Below are positions 33,390 to 43,149 of a stretch of DNA of 64,000 nucleotides, one piece after another. The translations under genes were made by a program, and so were the position numbers. Within the stretch, counting starts at the first letter, position 1. Every line of letters starts with the position of its first letter. The notes under the pieces were generated by a model. That model saw nothing but the letters and a program-made list of their open reading frames with translations. It ran no database searches and was not told the origin of the DNA. Source of the DNA: Shewanella ulleungensis (GTDB taxonomy: Bacteria; Pseudomonadota; Gammaproteobacteria; Enterobacterales; Shewanellaceae); assembly GCF_014648315.1 (NCBI RefSeq), contig NZ_BMQW01000010.1, positions 1 through 64,000 of the forward strand. The letters are read 5' to 3'.

Positions 33390-33629
33390 TTGGCAACATC
33401 ACAGATAAATTACCTTGTATTGGTTGTGGCCGTGAGTATGCTGTTAAGCGGTTGCAGTAGCATGCTATGCCAGGCACAAACAGATAAAGCGACTGATCCT
33501 TTAAGCCAGCATGACCAACAAAAGCAGTGTGAACGATTAATTAATCAGCATATCGATGATGAACGTCGCCAACAGCGCGTAGACAACCAACAGTTGCTAG
33601 ACGAATCTATTAAGCAAAATACCCGCTAA
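33390..33629 (+). CDS. Small predicted lipoprotein, function unknown
   Basis: About 79 residues from TTG 33390, which has AAGG about 8 bases ahead. A GTG at 33348 would add 14 charged residues and lie directly behind a terminator. A hydrophobic stretch leads to LLSGC, a good lipobox. The mature part is polar and Gln/Asp/Arg-rich (DDERRQQRVDNQQLL), probably helical, with two further Cys. No family is recognised. It lies after the BON gene. Confidence 0.6.
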   Translation: MATSQINYLVLVVAVSMLLSGCSSMLCQAQTDKATDPLSQHDQQKQCERLINQHIDDERRQQRVDNQQLLDESIKQNTR

Positions 33630-33852
33630 TTCTTTGCGACTCGTTATTCGCTATGTTGCTAAATACTCGTTGTTTATCTCTACTCAATTCATTAGTTAGC
33701 ACTCTTAGGTTAATCCTTCTTACGCCATCCCCGCATAGCGCTGCATTTTTAGTGCTATTTATCTGCAGCGAGCTCCAATGTTATCAATAAACTGGAAACA
33801 AATAGACGACTGGTCTATTTTTGTTTATTGTAGCGTCAAAATTGGAGAACTT

Positions 33853-34437
33853 ATGAACAAAAATACCACTAGTAAGCAATCAATTTGTGCTGTCGGTGAA
33901 AAGCTATTTGCTTTACATGGATATAGCGCCGTGGGGATTAAACTCATTCTGGATGAAGTGGGTATTCCCAAAGGCTCGTTTTATCACTATTTTGCCAGTA
34001 AAGAAGCGTTTGCCGCTGAAGTTGCACAATACTATTTTGACCAACGTATTGCGCCGATTGCGATAGACCCTAATGCTAACTTTAAAACTAATGTGACAGC
34101 CGTATTAGGCGGCTACCATCAATTAATCGACTTTTTGTTTAGCGACAATCAGCCTCGTGGCTGTTTAATGGGTAACTTATTGGTTGAAGTTAATCCGCAA
34201 ATGACACTACTGTATCAAACACTTAATCAACTATTTGACCAGTGGTTGAGTATGTTTAACGCACTTATAGAGCAAGGCCAGCTGCAAGGGTTTATTAAAG
34301 CAGACATGACAGCTAACGTAATATCGAACATTTTTTGGTCAAATTGGCAGGGGACTATGCTACGCTGTCAAATTAAAGCGGATAAAACAGCAGCAAAACG
34401 TTCAATTGTGCAATGTATGCAGCTGATTACCCGTTAG
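33853..34437 (+). CDS. TetR-family regulator
   Basis: 194 residues from ATG 33853, chosen for GGAG just ahead; the frame stays open 25 codons further upstream. The helix-turn-helix (about 10-55) includes ALHGYSAVGIKLILDEVGIPKGSFYHYFASKEAF. The C-terminal ligand domain has PRGCLMGNLLVE, the AcuR/YxaF-like pattern with a Cys. It does not stand divergent to a clear target; its target and inducer are unknown. A hairpin terminator follows. Confidence 0.88.
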   Translation: MNKNTTSKQSICAVGEKLFALHGYSAVGIKLILDEVGIPKGSFYHYFASKEAFAAEVAQYYFDQRIAPIAIDPNANFKTNVTAVLGGYHQLIDFLFSDNQPRGCLMGNLLVEVNPQMTLLYQTLNQLFDQWLSMFNALIEQGQLQGFIKADMTANVISNIFWSNWQGTMLRCQIKADKTAAKRSIVQCMQLITR

Positions 34438-34450
34438 ATTAAGTAACTAA

Positions 34451-34484
34451 ATACCGTTATAACATTTGTTATGGCGTATTTTTA
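34451..34484 (+). terminator. Probable terminator after the TetR gene
   Basis: ATACCGTTATAAC and GTTATGGCGTAT form an imperfect stem around ATTT, followed by TTTTTATT. Confidence 0.6.
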
Positions 34485-34545
34485 TTGTGTAATTGTTTAA
34501 AGATCTTTATATTTCGGTGATTTTTCGGATCTGGAGTGGGTCGAG

Positions 34546-35109
34546 TTGGCTAAAAGAATATTATTTGCTTGTTTAGTGGTGTTGTTGTCTGCGTGCGCAT
34601 CTAACCCTCCTGTGGTGAAAGCCCCTAAACCTGTGGTGGTTCCACCGATGCTTAAGCCTGAGCCGCCTAAGTGGAGTGAGTCAAACTTACTTAGTTTTCA
34701 TGATCAATGGAAAGGTACACCGTATCGGTTAGGTGGCTTAAGTCGTAACGGTATTGATTGCTCAGGTTTTGTGTATTTAGCTTACCTAGACATTGTGGGG
34801 AGTAAATTACCGCGTTCGGTTAACGCACAACGTATTTTGGGAAAAGAAGTCCCAAGAAGTCAGCTTATTATTGGTGACCTCGTATTTTTTAAAACCGGCA
34901 GAACCGCACGTCATGTGGGGATTTATATGGGCCAGGATAAGTTTTTACACGCTTCTACTAAAAAAGGCGTGAAAATTTCTAGCTTAAATAATGTGTATTG
35001 GAAACCTCGTTATTGGTTTGCTAAGCGCTTAAACAAGCCGATAGAACAGCAAAATATGTCGATAGCCAGCCTGGTTAACTACGCTCAACAATACAATCTA
35101 CAAGATTAA
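34546..35109 (+). CDS. NlpC/P60-family lipoprotein endopeptidase
   Basis: 187 residues from TTG 34546 with GGAG about 11 bases ahead. The signal peptide ends in LLSACAS, so Cys17 is lipidated. A Pro/Lys-rich linker is followed by an NlpC/P60 domain with catalytic Cys in GIDCSGFV, His in ARHVGIYMG and a third polar residue in FLHAST. Such enzymes, for example MepS/Spr, cut cross-links in peptidoglycan to allow wall growth. It stands alone before the sucrose locus. Confidence in family is high; the exact bond cut is inferred. Confidence 0.88.
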   Translation: MAKRILFACLVVLLSACASNPPVVKAPKPVVVPPMLKPEPPKWSESNLLSFHDQWKGTPYRLGGLSRNGIDCSGFVYLAYLDIVGSKLPRSVNAQRILGKEVPRSQLIIGDLVFFKTGRTARHVGIYMGQDKFLHASTKKGVKISSLNNVYWKPRYWFAKRLNKPIEQQNMSIASLVNYAQQYNLQD

Positions 35110-35263
35110 CCCTTAATCTTTGCCTATTTCGTGCCCTGAGTTTTATTTGGGCACGTCTTATCCTCATTGTTACTTTGCTTTGATTGTTTTCGGTGTCTGT
35201 CATCGGTATATTCATAGTACTTATTGCTCATAGAGAGCGTCGTAACGACTTGAGTGGACCCGC

Positions 35264-36295
35264 ATGTCAGAGTCTAAGCATTGGACCTTAAAAAGTATTG
35301 CTAAACAATTAGGCGTGTCGAATGCGACAGTGTCTAATGCGTTTAATCGCCCAGACCAACTCTCAGAAAAACGTCGCAAAGAGATTTTAGCGGCTTGTAA
35401 AGAACTAGGGTATTTTGGCCCAAACAAAGCAGCACAGTCTTTAAGGCGTGGCAAGTTTGATACAGTGGCACTGGTGTTGTCGGACAGTATTGAGTACATT
35501 GTGTCTGATCCTGTTGCAAGCCGATTTATGAAAGGCGTTGCCGCTGTTTTTGAGCAACATAAAATTAATCTATTATTGTTTTCAGGCAGTGCCGACAGTG
35601 TAAATAGCATTAATGATTTTGTTGATGGTTTTATTTGTTATGGCCGCCCACGCAATCGTTTACTGGCCGAGCAACTTAAGAAAATTCGTAAAAAAGTGGT
35701 CACCGTTGACTTTAATATTCACCGCAGCGCATCTGTTAGTATCGACAATAAAGCGGGTGCTTATGATGTGGCAAAGTTGGCGATTAAATCATCACAGGAC
35801 CATGTTGCAATTCTTGGTCTACGCTTGCTAGACACCCATTTAACCTGTCGTGTTTATGATATTCATTCGATGGAGATAGACACATCTGTTGCGCATCAAC
35901 GCCTGCAAGGTTATTTGGATGCAATTAGTGATACAGGCGTTAAATTAGGTGATGATCGTATTTGGAATATTCCTGAAAGCAACTCTGATTTTGCCAGTAT
36001 TGCAGCCAAAGAGGCATTAAATAGTGTTCCTCGGCCTAACGTATTTTTGTGTATGAGTGACTTAATCGCCTTGAGCTTAATGCGCGAAGCGATACAACAA
36101 GGAATACGGATCCCTGAAGATATTCGCGTGGTGGGTTTTGATGGCATTGATGAGGCTGCACGAATGTTGCCGGCGCTAACGACGGTTTATCAACATTCTG
36201 AACAAAAAGGGCGTAAAGCCGCAGAAATGTTTATTGCCGATGCCCATCATGCAGAATTATTGGGGTATGAGTTGTCGATAGGTGGCAGTTGTTGA
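35264..36295 (+). CDS. scrR: LacI-family regulator of sucrose genes
   Basis: 343 residues. The LacI helix-turn-helix TLKSIAKQLGVSNATVSNAFN begins at about residue 8, with the hinge AAQSLRRGK. A periplasmic-binding-protein-like effector domain follows, ending near PALTTVYQHSEQKGRKA. It sits beside sucrose phosphorylase, an MFS permease, a TonB receptor and a fructokinase. The 14-bp palindrome CTTAATCGATTAAG occurs in both regulated intergenic regions and not in front of this gene. I infer ScrR, released by sucrose or a product; no ligand can be proven from sequence. Confidence 0.85.
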   Translation: MSESKHWTLKSIAKQLGVSNATVSNAFNRPDQLSEKRRKEILAACKELGYFGPNKAAQSLRRGKFDTVALVLSDSIEYIVSDPVASRFMKGVAAVFEQHKINLLLFSGSADSVNSINDFVDGFICYGRPRNRLLAEQLKKIRKKVVTVDFNIHRSASVSIDNKAGAYDVAKLAIKSSQDHVAILGLRLLDTHLTCRVYDIHSMEIDTSVAHQRLQGYLDAISDTGVKLGDDRIWNIPESNSDFASIAAKEALNSVPRPNVFLCMSDLIALSLMREAIQQGIRIPEDIRVVGFDGIDEAARMLPALTTVYQHSEQKGRKAAEMFIADAHHAELLGYELSIGGSC

Positions 36296-36314
36296 TGTAA
36301 TGCGTTGTAAACAT

Positions 36315-36348
36315 AAAAATCAGGCGCTATTGGCGCCTGATTTTTTAC
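36315..36348. terminator. Bidirectional terminator between scrR and scrP
   Basis: AAAAATCAGGCGC and GCGCCTGATTTTTT form a long GC-centred stem with A and T runs on both sides. It serves the two convergent genes. Confidence 0.92.
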
Positions 36349-36351
36349 AAT

Positions 36352-37833
36352 TTAAGCACTGTGTTTTTTCAGTAAATCAGCAATCACAATGTCGGTTGTT
36401 TGTTGTGCTTCCACAATATTGATTCTTGCTTTTTTGGTTGCAAAATCGACAGTAAGCGTGGCTTTGCTGTCGTTTAAACTCCATGTTAGCTCAAGCTGGT
36501 TATCATGATTGTGCATACTAAACTCGCCATTAAATGCCTTAATGGTATTGCGAAGCGTAATCAGTTCACACAGGGCTTTTACAACAGGCTTTTGCATAGA
36601 CTGCTGAATATCGCTCACTTGCAAATAAGGACGATTAATATCGCGACCTACCTTGGTATTGTTGAGTAATTCCATGGCATTGGGTTCTGCAAGTAAGCCT
36701 GTGTAGTAAACCTGTGGAATACCCGGGGCAAAAAACTGTACACTGCGTGCAATCAGGTAGTCTATGTCATTTTGTCCTAAAGCATCATAATAAGTGCAGT
36801 TGACTTGGTATAAGTCAACGTTGCTTGCTGCCGCCCCTGTTGCCTGCAAGCTTTCGCCGTTGCTGTTGCGGTGGATGCTATTGACTAAATTATCTATTTC
36901 AGCTGGCGTTAATAAACCTGCTTTATTGCCAACAGGACCCGCATCGATAATACCAATGCCATCGTGAGTGTCTAATACCGTCACGCAGTTACGCGGGGCA
37001 ATGGATAGCCAATGGCTTAACGCGCTTGAGTCATGGCTAAACAAGCTGTGTAAAAGTAGCGGTGGTAATGCAAAGTCGTACACCATGTCTACACGTTTAG
37101 CGATGTCGATTTGCGTCATATAATGAGAATGAATTTCTGCCAATGTGGTCATGCCAAGGCTATTGGCTTTTTTGGCTAATTCATCTACAAATGCAAAAGA
37201 TTCATCAATCATAAAGCAACTGGTACCCGGTTTTTTAATCGCGTAGCCTGCGGCATCAAGTCTAATTAGGTTCACTTTACTTTCGTGAAAGCGCATTAAT
37301 ACATTATTGAGGTGGGCTTTTCCTGCCTCGGTGTGAACATTAATGTCTATTTGGTTTGATGTAAATGTTGTCCAAAATTCTGCTTCAGTGCCATCAGCAA
37401 GTTGGTATGTTGTGAAGCAACTCCCTGGACGTGGACGATAAATTTTTGCCTGGTCTTCAGCACTTAACCCATTGGGGAATACGCTTTCTTTGGTTAAGAA
37501 CAAATCCCAATATGGTGATTGCTTACCCTTGGCTAACACGTCTTTAAACTCTGTCGATTCGGCAGACATATGGTTAACAATTAAGTCGGCCATAATATCG
37601 TATTGCTCACCAATTGCTTTTACGTCGTTCCAATCCCCTAGACGCGCATCGACTTTGCTGTGGTCAATGGGATCAAATCCGGCATCGCTTCCGTCTATTG
37701 GGTAATAAAATGGCAATAAATGCACGCCACCAAAAAGATCGTGTAGTTCTGTGTTCAGAACCTGTTTGAGTCCTTTTAAGTCTGAGTGCGCGATACGGTC
37801 TACGTATGTAATCAGCTGAACATTATTTTTCAT
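36352..37833 (-). CDS. scrP: Sucrose phosphorylase (GH13)
   Basis: 493 residues from the ATG at 37833 (MKNNVQLITYVDR), the normal start for this family; a longer frame lacks support. The enzyme splits sucrose with phosphate into glucose 1-phosphate and fructose in the cytoplasm. GH13 catalytic residues are visible: nucleophile Asp in IRLDAAGY, acid/base Glu in TTLAEIHSH and the third Asp in VLDTHDGIG. DLIVNHMS and GGVHLLPFYYP are typical of subfamily 18. It is divergent from the permease gene, and the operator lies between them. The fructose released would go to the fructokinase at 42082. Confidence 0.9.
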   Translation of the reverse strand: MKNNVQLITYVDRIAHSDLKGLKQVLNTELHDLFGGVHLLPFYYPIDGSDAGFDPIDHSKVDARLGDWNDVKAIGEQYDIMADLIVNHMSAESTEFKDVLAKGKQSPYWDLFLTKESVFPNGLSAEDQAKIYRPRPGSCFTTYQLADGTEAEFWTTFTSNQIDINVHTEAGKAHLNNVLMRFHESKVNLIRLDAAGYAIKKPGTSCFMIDESFAFVDELAKKANSLGMTTLAEIHSHYMTQIDIAKRVDMVYDFALPPLLLHSLFSHDSSALSHWLSIAPRNCVTVLDTHDGIGIIDAGPVGNKAGLLTPAEIDNLVNSIHRNSNGESLQATGAAASNVDLYQVNCTYYDALGQNDIDYLIARSVQFFAPGIPQVYYTGLLAEPNAMELLNNTKVGRDINRPYLQVSDIQQSMQKPVVKALCELITLRNTIKAFNGEFSMHNHDNQLELTWSLNDSKATLTVDFATKKARINIVEAQQTTDIVIADLLKKHSA

Positions 37834-37865
37834 TTTGGTGACTCTTAAAGTAAATTTATAAAAAA

Positions 37866-37883
37866 AACTTAATCGATTAAGTT
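37866..37883. promoter_or_regulatory. LacI-type operator between scrP and scrT
   Basis: AACTTAATCGATTAAGTT is a perfect 18-bp palindrome with the central CG typical of LacI-family operators. It lies between the divergent start codons at 37833 and 38022, so one site can control both. The same core recurs at 39366. Confidence 0.85.
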
Positions 37884-38021
37884 GTATATTTAACCAAGAT
37901 GAAACATTATTCAAGGGCTTTGTTTAAAATTGAGTTCGTTTTCTGTGGGAGAAGACGGATGAGAATGAGGTTATTGACTCAAAAAACCACAAATAAAGTT
38001 TATAACAATAAGGTGGATAGT

Positions 38022-39242
38022 ATGGCTAGTACGTTGAATACACATGAAAATAGAGACGACTCTAGGATCAGAATGCTGACATATTTGATGTTTTTTATGT
38101 TTGCAATGACCTCAGATGCTGTTGGGGTGATTATTCCGGAATTAATTACAACATTCGATTTATCGATGTCACAGGCAAGTGCATTTCATTATATGCCGAT
38201 GCTTTTTATTGCATTAAGCGGTCTCTTTTTGGGCTTTTTAGCCGACAAACTAGGGCGTAAGGCTACGATTTTAATTGGCTTACTCTTGTTTGCTCTAGCG
38301 AGTTTTATGTTTGCTCTGGGCGAATCGTTTTATTATTTTTTGTTTTTATTGGCGTTAGTCGGGATTGCCATTGGTGTATTTAAAACAGGAGCGCTTGGGC
38401 TGATTGGCGATATTTCGACGAGTTCAAAACAGCACTCAAGTACCATGAATACCGTTGAAGGCTTTTTTGGTGTGGGTGCAATGGTGGGGCCTGCCATTGT
38501 GAGTTATTTACTCATTACAGGCGTGTCATGGAAATATCTTTATTTTGGTGCGGGGGTGTTTTGCTTGGTATTGTGTTGGTTAGCTTATCGAGCGCCATAC
38601 CCACAACTTAAGCGCACATCGACTCAAGAAATTAACCTTGCCAGTACCTTTAAAATGATGAAAAACCCTTATGCATTAGGGTATTCGCTTGCAATTGGGT
38701 TGTATGTTGCAACTGAGGTGGCCATTTATGTGTGGATGCCGACACTGCTGCTTAATTATGAAGGTGATTTAGTGTTAATTGCCACCTATGCACTTACCAT
38801 CTTTTTTACCTTACGGGCAATTGGTCGCTTTTTGGGGGGCTGGATACTTAATCGGTTTAGTTGGCAGCAAGTGATGTTTTGGTTTAGCTTTGCGATCAGC
38901 TTATGTTATTTGGGCGCCATGATTTATGGTATTGCTGCTGCGGTTATTTTGCTGCCATTGTCAGGATTATTTATGTCAATGATTTACCCAACGTTAAACT
39001 CTAAGGGGATCAGCTGTTTCCCTGTTGAACAGCATGGTTCCGTGGCGGGTGTTATTTTGTTTTTTACCGCACTATCTGCTGCGTTAGGTCCATTGCTAAT
39101 GGGGTTTGTGGGCGATATTTTTGGTCACGTTAAATATGGTTTCTATCTTGCCACTGGTTTTGCATTTTTGTTGTGCTTAATGGCTATTTATAACCTGTTT
39201 AAAGACCCTTCTGGTCATCTCTTATCTACTAATGTTGAATAA
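38022..39242 (+). CDS. scrT: MFS transporter, probable sucrose permease
   Basis: 406 residues from ATG 38022, which has AAGGTGG just ahead; the open frame begins earlier at 37899 but overlaps the operator. Twelve membrane helices of the major facilitator type are predicted, with FLGFLADKLGRKATIL as the loop 2-3 motif. It is divergent from sucrose phosphorylase and followed by the outer-membrane receptor, so import of sucrose across the inner membrane is the natural reading. Specificity rests on context. Confidence 0.85.
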   Translation: MASTLNTHENRDDSRIRMLTYLMFFMFAMTSDAVGVIIPELITTFDLSMSQASAFHYMPMLFIALSGLFLGFLADKLGRKATILIGLLLFALASFMFALGESFYYFLFLLALVGIAIGVFKTGALGLIGDISTSSKQHSSTMNTVEGFFGVGAMVGPAIVSYLLITGVSWKYLYFGAGVFCLVLCWLAYRAPYPQLKRTSTQEINLASTFKMMKNPYALGYSLAIGLYVATEVAIYVWMPTLLLNYEGDLVLIATYALTIFFTLRAIGRFLGGWILNRFSWQQVMFWFSFAISLCYLGAMIYGIAAAVILLPLSGLFMSMIYPTLNSKGISCFPVEQHGSVAGVILFFTALSAALGPLLMGFVGDIFGHVKYGFYLATGFAFLLCLMAIYNLFKDPSGHLLSTNVE

Positions 39243-39603
39243 TTACCTCGAATGTTAAATTTATATTTAATTTAATAAACATTAACTTAAGTAAAAAAAT
39301 AGTATTTAGCTGTTAATTGAACATAAATTGTACTTGCAATTTACAGTTTAGTTGCTAAATTGTATCTTAATCGATTAAGTTGGTTTTTGGGTAACGTGTA
39401 AACGGGTTGGTTTGGGGTTAATTAATAGGTTGATCTCAAACACGAGAGTAGCGTTTTTGCATTTGATGAAGTGAGCTAGGTTTGCTAGTAAGCTAGTCTC
39501 ACGAAATAACCAAACAGACTTAATAGATTGATATAAAAGATAAAGACGATGTTGTTATGGGGAGATTAGGCAACATCAATATACTCTATGTGGGGACATA
39601 AAA
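39243..39603. other. Regulatory region before the sucrose TonB receptor
   Basis: No gene in these ~360 AT-rich bases. The ScrR operator is at 39366-39379. No strong terminator for the permease is seen, so some read-through into the receptor is possible. Confidence 0.5.
39366..39379. promoter_or_regulatory. LacI-type operator before the sucrose receptor
   Basis: CTTAATCGATTAAG, identical to the core of the operator at 37866. It is about 225 bases upstream of the receptor start at 39604. Confidence 0.82.
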
Positions 39604-42000
39604 ATGATAAATAGCACATCGACAAAGTTTGTATTAAGTACGCTTGCTGTGATGGTTAGCTCAAGCCTTTGGGCCGCTGACGCTGAAACGGCTGACACAC
39701 AAAAAGATGCCATTGGTTTGGAACGTATCACTGTAACGGGGGTTGCTCGTGGTACCCGAGTTATGGACTCGAGCGTGTCAGTGAGTAGTGTATCTCCAGA
39801 CGATTTGGCCATCAGCTCTCCGCGCTCGTCGGCTGAAGCGTTTCGTATTATTCCGGGCCTGAAAGTTGAGTCTACTGGTGGTGAGGGCAATGCAAACATC
39901 GCGGTTCGCGGTTTACCTGTTGCTTCTGGTGGTGCTAAATTTTTACAAATCCAAGAAGATGGTTTACCTATTTTGCAGTTTGGCGATATAGCCTTTGGTA
40001 ACGCTGATATATTTTTACGTATTGATTCAACAACACAAACTATCGAATCAATCCGTGGTGGTTCAGCGTCAACCGCTGCCAGTAACGCGCCTGGTGGCAT
40101 TATTAACGTAATCAGCAAAACGGGTACCAGCGACGCAGGTAGTGTTTCATCTACTGTAGGGTTAGATTACGATACGTTACGCACTGATTTTGAATATGGC
40201 GCAAGCATTAACGATTCAATGCGTTTCCATATTGGTGGTTTTGTGCGTACTGGTGATGGCCCGCGTGATCCAGGCTACACGGCTAACAAAGGCGGCCAGA
40301 TTAAAGCTAATATTACAAAAGAGTTTGACAGTGGTTATGTCCGTTTATACTTCAAACATTTAGATGATAAGAGCATTGGTTATTTACCTATGCCAATGTA
40401 CTCAGATGGAAGTTCAATTAGCGGCTTTGATTCTAAATCAGATACAGTTCACTCAGCTAATTTGTTATCAACGCTTCGGTTAGATGCCGATGGCAATATC
40501 AGTCGTGGCGACATGCGTGATGGCATGAATCCTATTGTCAACTCTGTGGGTTTAGAGGCGTCATTTGATTTAGGCGATGATTGGTTGGTTGAAAACCGTT
40601 TCCGTGTGTCTGATGTTAGCGGCAACTTTATGTCGTTGATCCCTGCCGAAGTCGGAAGCAGCTCTAGTATTGCTGACAGTATCGGTGGTGCAGGTTCACA
40701 GTTACTTTACGCTAATGGTGCTAATGCTGGTGAGGTTTTTCAAAGCGACTTAGCGATGCGAGTTCACTCATTCGACGTGACCATGAATGATTTTGGTTCG
40801 ATTGTGAATGATATGAAGCTAACCAAAAGTTTTGATGATTCTGACGTGACATTTGGTTTTTATACCGCCACGCAAAATATCAATATGACCTGGATGTGGA
40901 ACTCATACTTAATGGAAGTAAAAGGTGATAATGCCGCACTTCTTGATGTGGTTGCTGCAGACGGCACGTCATATTCTGACAACGGTTTATACGCTTATGG
41001 CGTGCCATATTGGGGTAACTGCTGCCAACGTAATTACGATTCTGACTACACCATTAAAGCACCGTACATTGCAGCATCAACTAAGTTTGGTGACTTATCA
41101 TTAGATGGTAGCTTGCGTTATGACTCTGGTGATGCAAGTGGCTATTACGCTGGTAGCGTTCAGTCTCAGGTTGACATGAACCGTGACGGTACTATTTCTC
41201 AGCCAGAACTGAGCGTATCGTCAATCGATAATGCGGACCCGCAATTGGTAAATTACGATTGGGGCTACATGTCTTACTCATTAGGTGCTAACTATCAAAT
41301 CTCTGAAGATTTAGCCGCATTTGGTCGTATCAGTCATGGTGGTCGTGCTAATGCTGACCGTTTGCTATTTGGTAAAGTGCGTGCCGATGGCTCTGTTGCA
41401 GATGAAGACTCTGTCGACGAAGTTGACCAGTATGAAATGGGTGTTAAATATCGCTATGACAGTTTGTCAGTGTTTGCGACTGCGTTTTATTCTGAAACCG
41501 AAGAGCAAAACTTTGAAGCGACTAGCCAAAACTTTTTTGACCGTAAATATGAGGCAAAAGGGCTTGAGTTAGAAGGGGCTTACTACGTTGGCGATTTTGA
41601 TTTTCGCGGTAACGTAACCTGGACAGATGCTGAAATTGTGGCGGATGCATTAAATCCTGATGTTGTGGGCAATACGCCACGTCGTCAAGCAGACTTTATT
41701 TACTCGCTAATGGGTCGCTATAACTTTGATAAAGGTTCTGTTGGCGTCAACTTGATTGGTACAACTGACACCTATGCACAAGATAATAACGACCTTGAAT
41801 TTGACGGTTACACTCAGGTAAATGCCTTTGCATCTTATCAGTTAACTGATGCGCTTTCGCTAGCATTAAACGTTAACAACTTGTTCGATACTGTGGGTAT
41901 TACTGAAGCTGAAGAGGGTTCAATTCCTGATAACAATATTATCAGAGCACGAACCATCAATGGCCGTACAACTACCGCTACAGTTAAGTATGAGTTTTAA
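39604..42000 (+). CDS. TonB-dependent receptor, probable sucrose outer-membrane transporter
   Basis: 798 residues. Signal peptide ending LWA about residue 24; a TonB-box-like RITVTGVARG near 46; plug domain (about 55-180, with SAEAFRIIPGLKV, VRGLPVASG, IESIRGGSAS and APGGIINVIS); and a long beta-barrel ending in TATVKYEF. A short Asp-rich loop (DMNRDGTISQPELS) looks like an EF-hand-type calcium loop inside a surface loop. Context and the ScrR operator upstream suggest uptake of sucrose across the outer membrane. The ligand is not proven by sequence. Confidence 0.87.
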   Translation: MINSTSTKFVLSTLAVMVSSSLWAADAETADTQKDAIGLERITVTGVARGTRVMDSSVSVSSVSPDDLAISSPRSSAEAFRIIPGLKVESTGGEGNANIAVRGLPVASGGAKFLQIQEDGLPILQFGDIAFGNADIFLRIDSTTQTIESIRGGSASTAASNAPGGIINVISKTGTSDAGSVSSTVGLDYDTLRTDFEYGASINDSMRFHIGGFVRTGDGPRDPGYTANKGGQIKANITKEFDSGYVRLYFKHLDDKSIGYLPMPMYSDGSSISGFDSKSDTVHSANLLSTLRLDADGNISRGDMRDGMNPIVNSVGLEASFDLGDDWLVENRFRVSDVSGNFMSLIPAEVGSSSSIADSIGGAGSQLLYANGANAGEVFQSDLAMRVHSFDVTMNDFGSIVNDMKLTKSFDDSDVTFGFYTATQNINMTWMWNSYLMEVKGDNAALLDVVAADGTSYSDNGLYAYGVPYWGNCCQRNYDSDYTIKAPYIAASTKFGDLSLDGSLRYDSGDASGYYAGSVQSQVDMNRDGTISQPELSVSSIDNADPQLVNYDWGYMSYSLGANYQISEDLAAFGRISHGGRANADRLLFGKVRADGSVADEDSVDEVDQYEMGVKYRYDSLSVFATAFYSETEEQNFEATSQNFFDRKYEAKGLELEGAYYVGDFDFRGNVTWTDAEIVADALNPDVVGNTPRRQADFIYSLMGRYNFDKGSVGVNLIGTTDTYAQDNNDLEFDGYTQVNAFASYQLTDALSLALNVNNLFDTVGITEAEEGSIPDNNIIRARTINGRTTTATVKYEF

Positions 42001-42043
42001 CTGCTGACATAGTCTGCAACATTGATAATTAATCCCCTGTTAA

Positions 42044-42071
42044 CAAGCCCATGAAAATGGGCTTTTTTTTT
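42044..42071 (+). terminator. Terminator between the sucrose receptor and fructokinase
   Basis: AAGCCCAT-GAAA-ATGGGCTT with a following run of T. It ends 11 bases before the fructokinase ATG, so it can reduce, but may not abolish, expression of that gene from upstream. Confidence 0.88.
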
Positions 42072-42081
42072 GGAAACAAAT

Positions 42082-43059
42082 ATGACGACATTATTGAGTT
42101 TTGGTGAAGTGCTGGTTGATTTACTGCCTGTTGATGATCAGCCATTAATGCACCAGCCTATCGCGGGTGGCGCGCCAGCAAACGTGGCAGTAGGGTACGC
42201 TAAATTAGGTGGTTGCAGCTATTTTGCAGGTGGCATCAGTGACGATGAGTATGGGCACATGTTAACGCGAGAATTGGCTGGGCATGGGGTCGATGTCAGT
42301 CATTTAGCATTAGTGCTCAATGCAGCAACGGCCACAGTGCTGGTAAATTTGGATGCTAATGGCGAGCGTTCATTTAGCTTTAATCGTCAAGATACGGCAG
42401 ATATGCTTTATAGCGCGGCTCATTTTGATTCCTTAAATTGGTCTGTGGTTGATATATTCCATTTGTGCTCAAACACCTTTACAGAGGCAGCTATTTTTAA
42501 CAGTAGCATGCATGGAGTAAAAACAGCTTATGCCCAGAAAAAGCTAATCAGTTTTGATGTTAACTTACGCTTGTCTTTATGGGCAGATGTTAACTTATTG
42601 GCCGGCCGCGTTGAGCAGTGCTTACCGTATACACATGTTCTTAAAATGAGCCATGAGGAAGCCGTATTTTTGGCTGGAGCTCGTGGTGTTGATGTTGAAG
42701 AGTACTTACAGCATTGCTTACACCAGGGTGTAGCCCTAATTTTAATCACAAATGGCCCAGAGCCAGTGCGCTGTTTCAGTCAGGCGTTTTCTTTTGACGT
42801 GGCCGTTCCGTGCATTCAACCGGTAGATACCACCGCGGCAGGCGACAGTTTTGTAGCTGGACTATTGTGGCAGCTAGGTGAATCTTTTGAGCATGCGAGT
42901 GCGGGTGATTATGATAATGTGACTGAGGTATTATCTAGCCGGGCAGTAGTGGAGCATGCTGTTAAATTTGCGATAAAATGCGGTGCAATGACCTGCAGTG
43001 TTAAGGGGGCGTTTCCTGCGTTACCTAGCCTAGTTGAACTGATTAAGTCTGAAAAGTAA
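42082..43059 (+). CDS. scrK: Fructokinase (PfkB family)
   Basis: 325 residues from ATG 42082; a TTG four codons earlier lies inside the terminator. It phosphorylates fructose with ATP. The PfkB opening LLSFGEVLVDLLP and GGAPANVAVGYAKLGG are fructokinase-like, and the C-terminal signature DTTAAGDSFVAGLL holds the catalytic Asp. It would consume the fructose made by sucrose phosphorylase. No ScrR operator is seen immediately ahead, so it probably depends on read-through from the receptor gene. Confidence 0.88.
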   Translation: MTTLLSFGEVLVDLLPVDDQPLMHQPIAGGAPANVAVGYAKLGGCSYFAGGISDDEYGHMLTRELAGHGVDVSHLALVLNAATATVLVNLDANGERSFSFNRQDTADMLYSAAHFDSLNWSVVDIFHLCSNTFTEAAIFNSSMHGVKTAYAQKKLISFDVNLRLSLWADVNLLAGRVEQCLPYTHVLKMSHEEAVFLAGARGVDVEEYLQHCLHQGVALILITNGPEPVRCFSQAFSFDVAVPCIQPVDTTAAGDSFVAGLLWQLGESFEHASAGDYDNVTEVLSSRAVVEHAVKFAIKCGAMTCSVKGAFPALPSLVELIKSEK

Positions 43060-43078
43060 TTGCTTCGCAATTGATAAA

Positions 43079-43108
43079 AAAGAGGTAATCCTTGCGGCTT
43101 ACCTCTTT
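43079..43108. terminator. Hairpin terminator between fructokinase and the RND operon
   Basis: AAAGAGGTAA and TTACCTCTTT pair around TCCTTGCGGC. The A-rich and T-rich ends allow use from both strands by these convergent genes. Confidence 0.75.
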
Positions 43109-43149
43109 GCTGTTTAAATAACCTGAAGTATGAATAACTCAGTTGTAGG

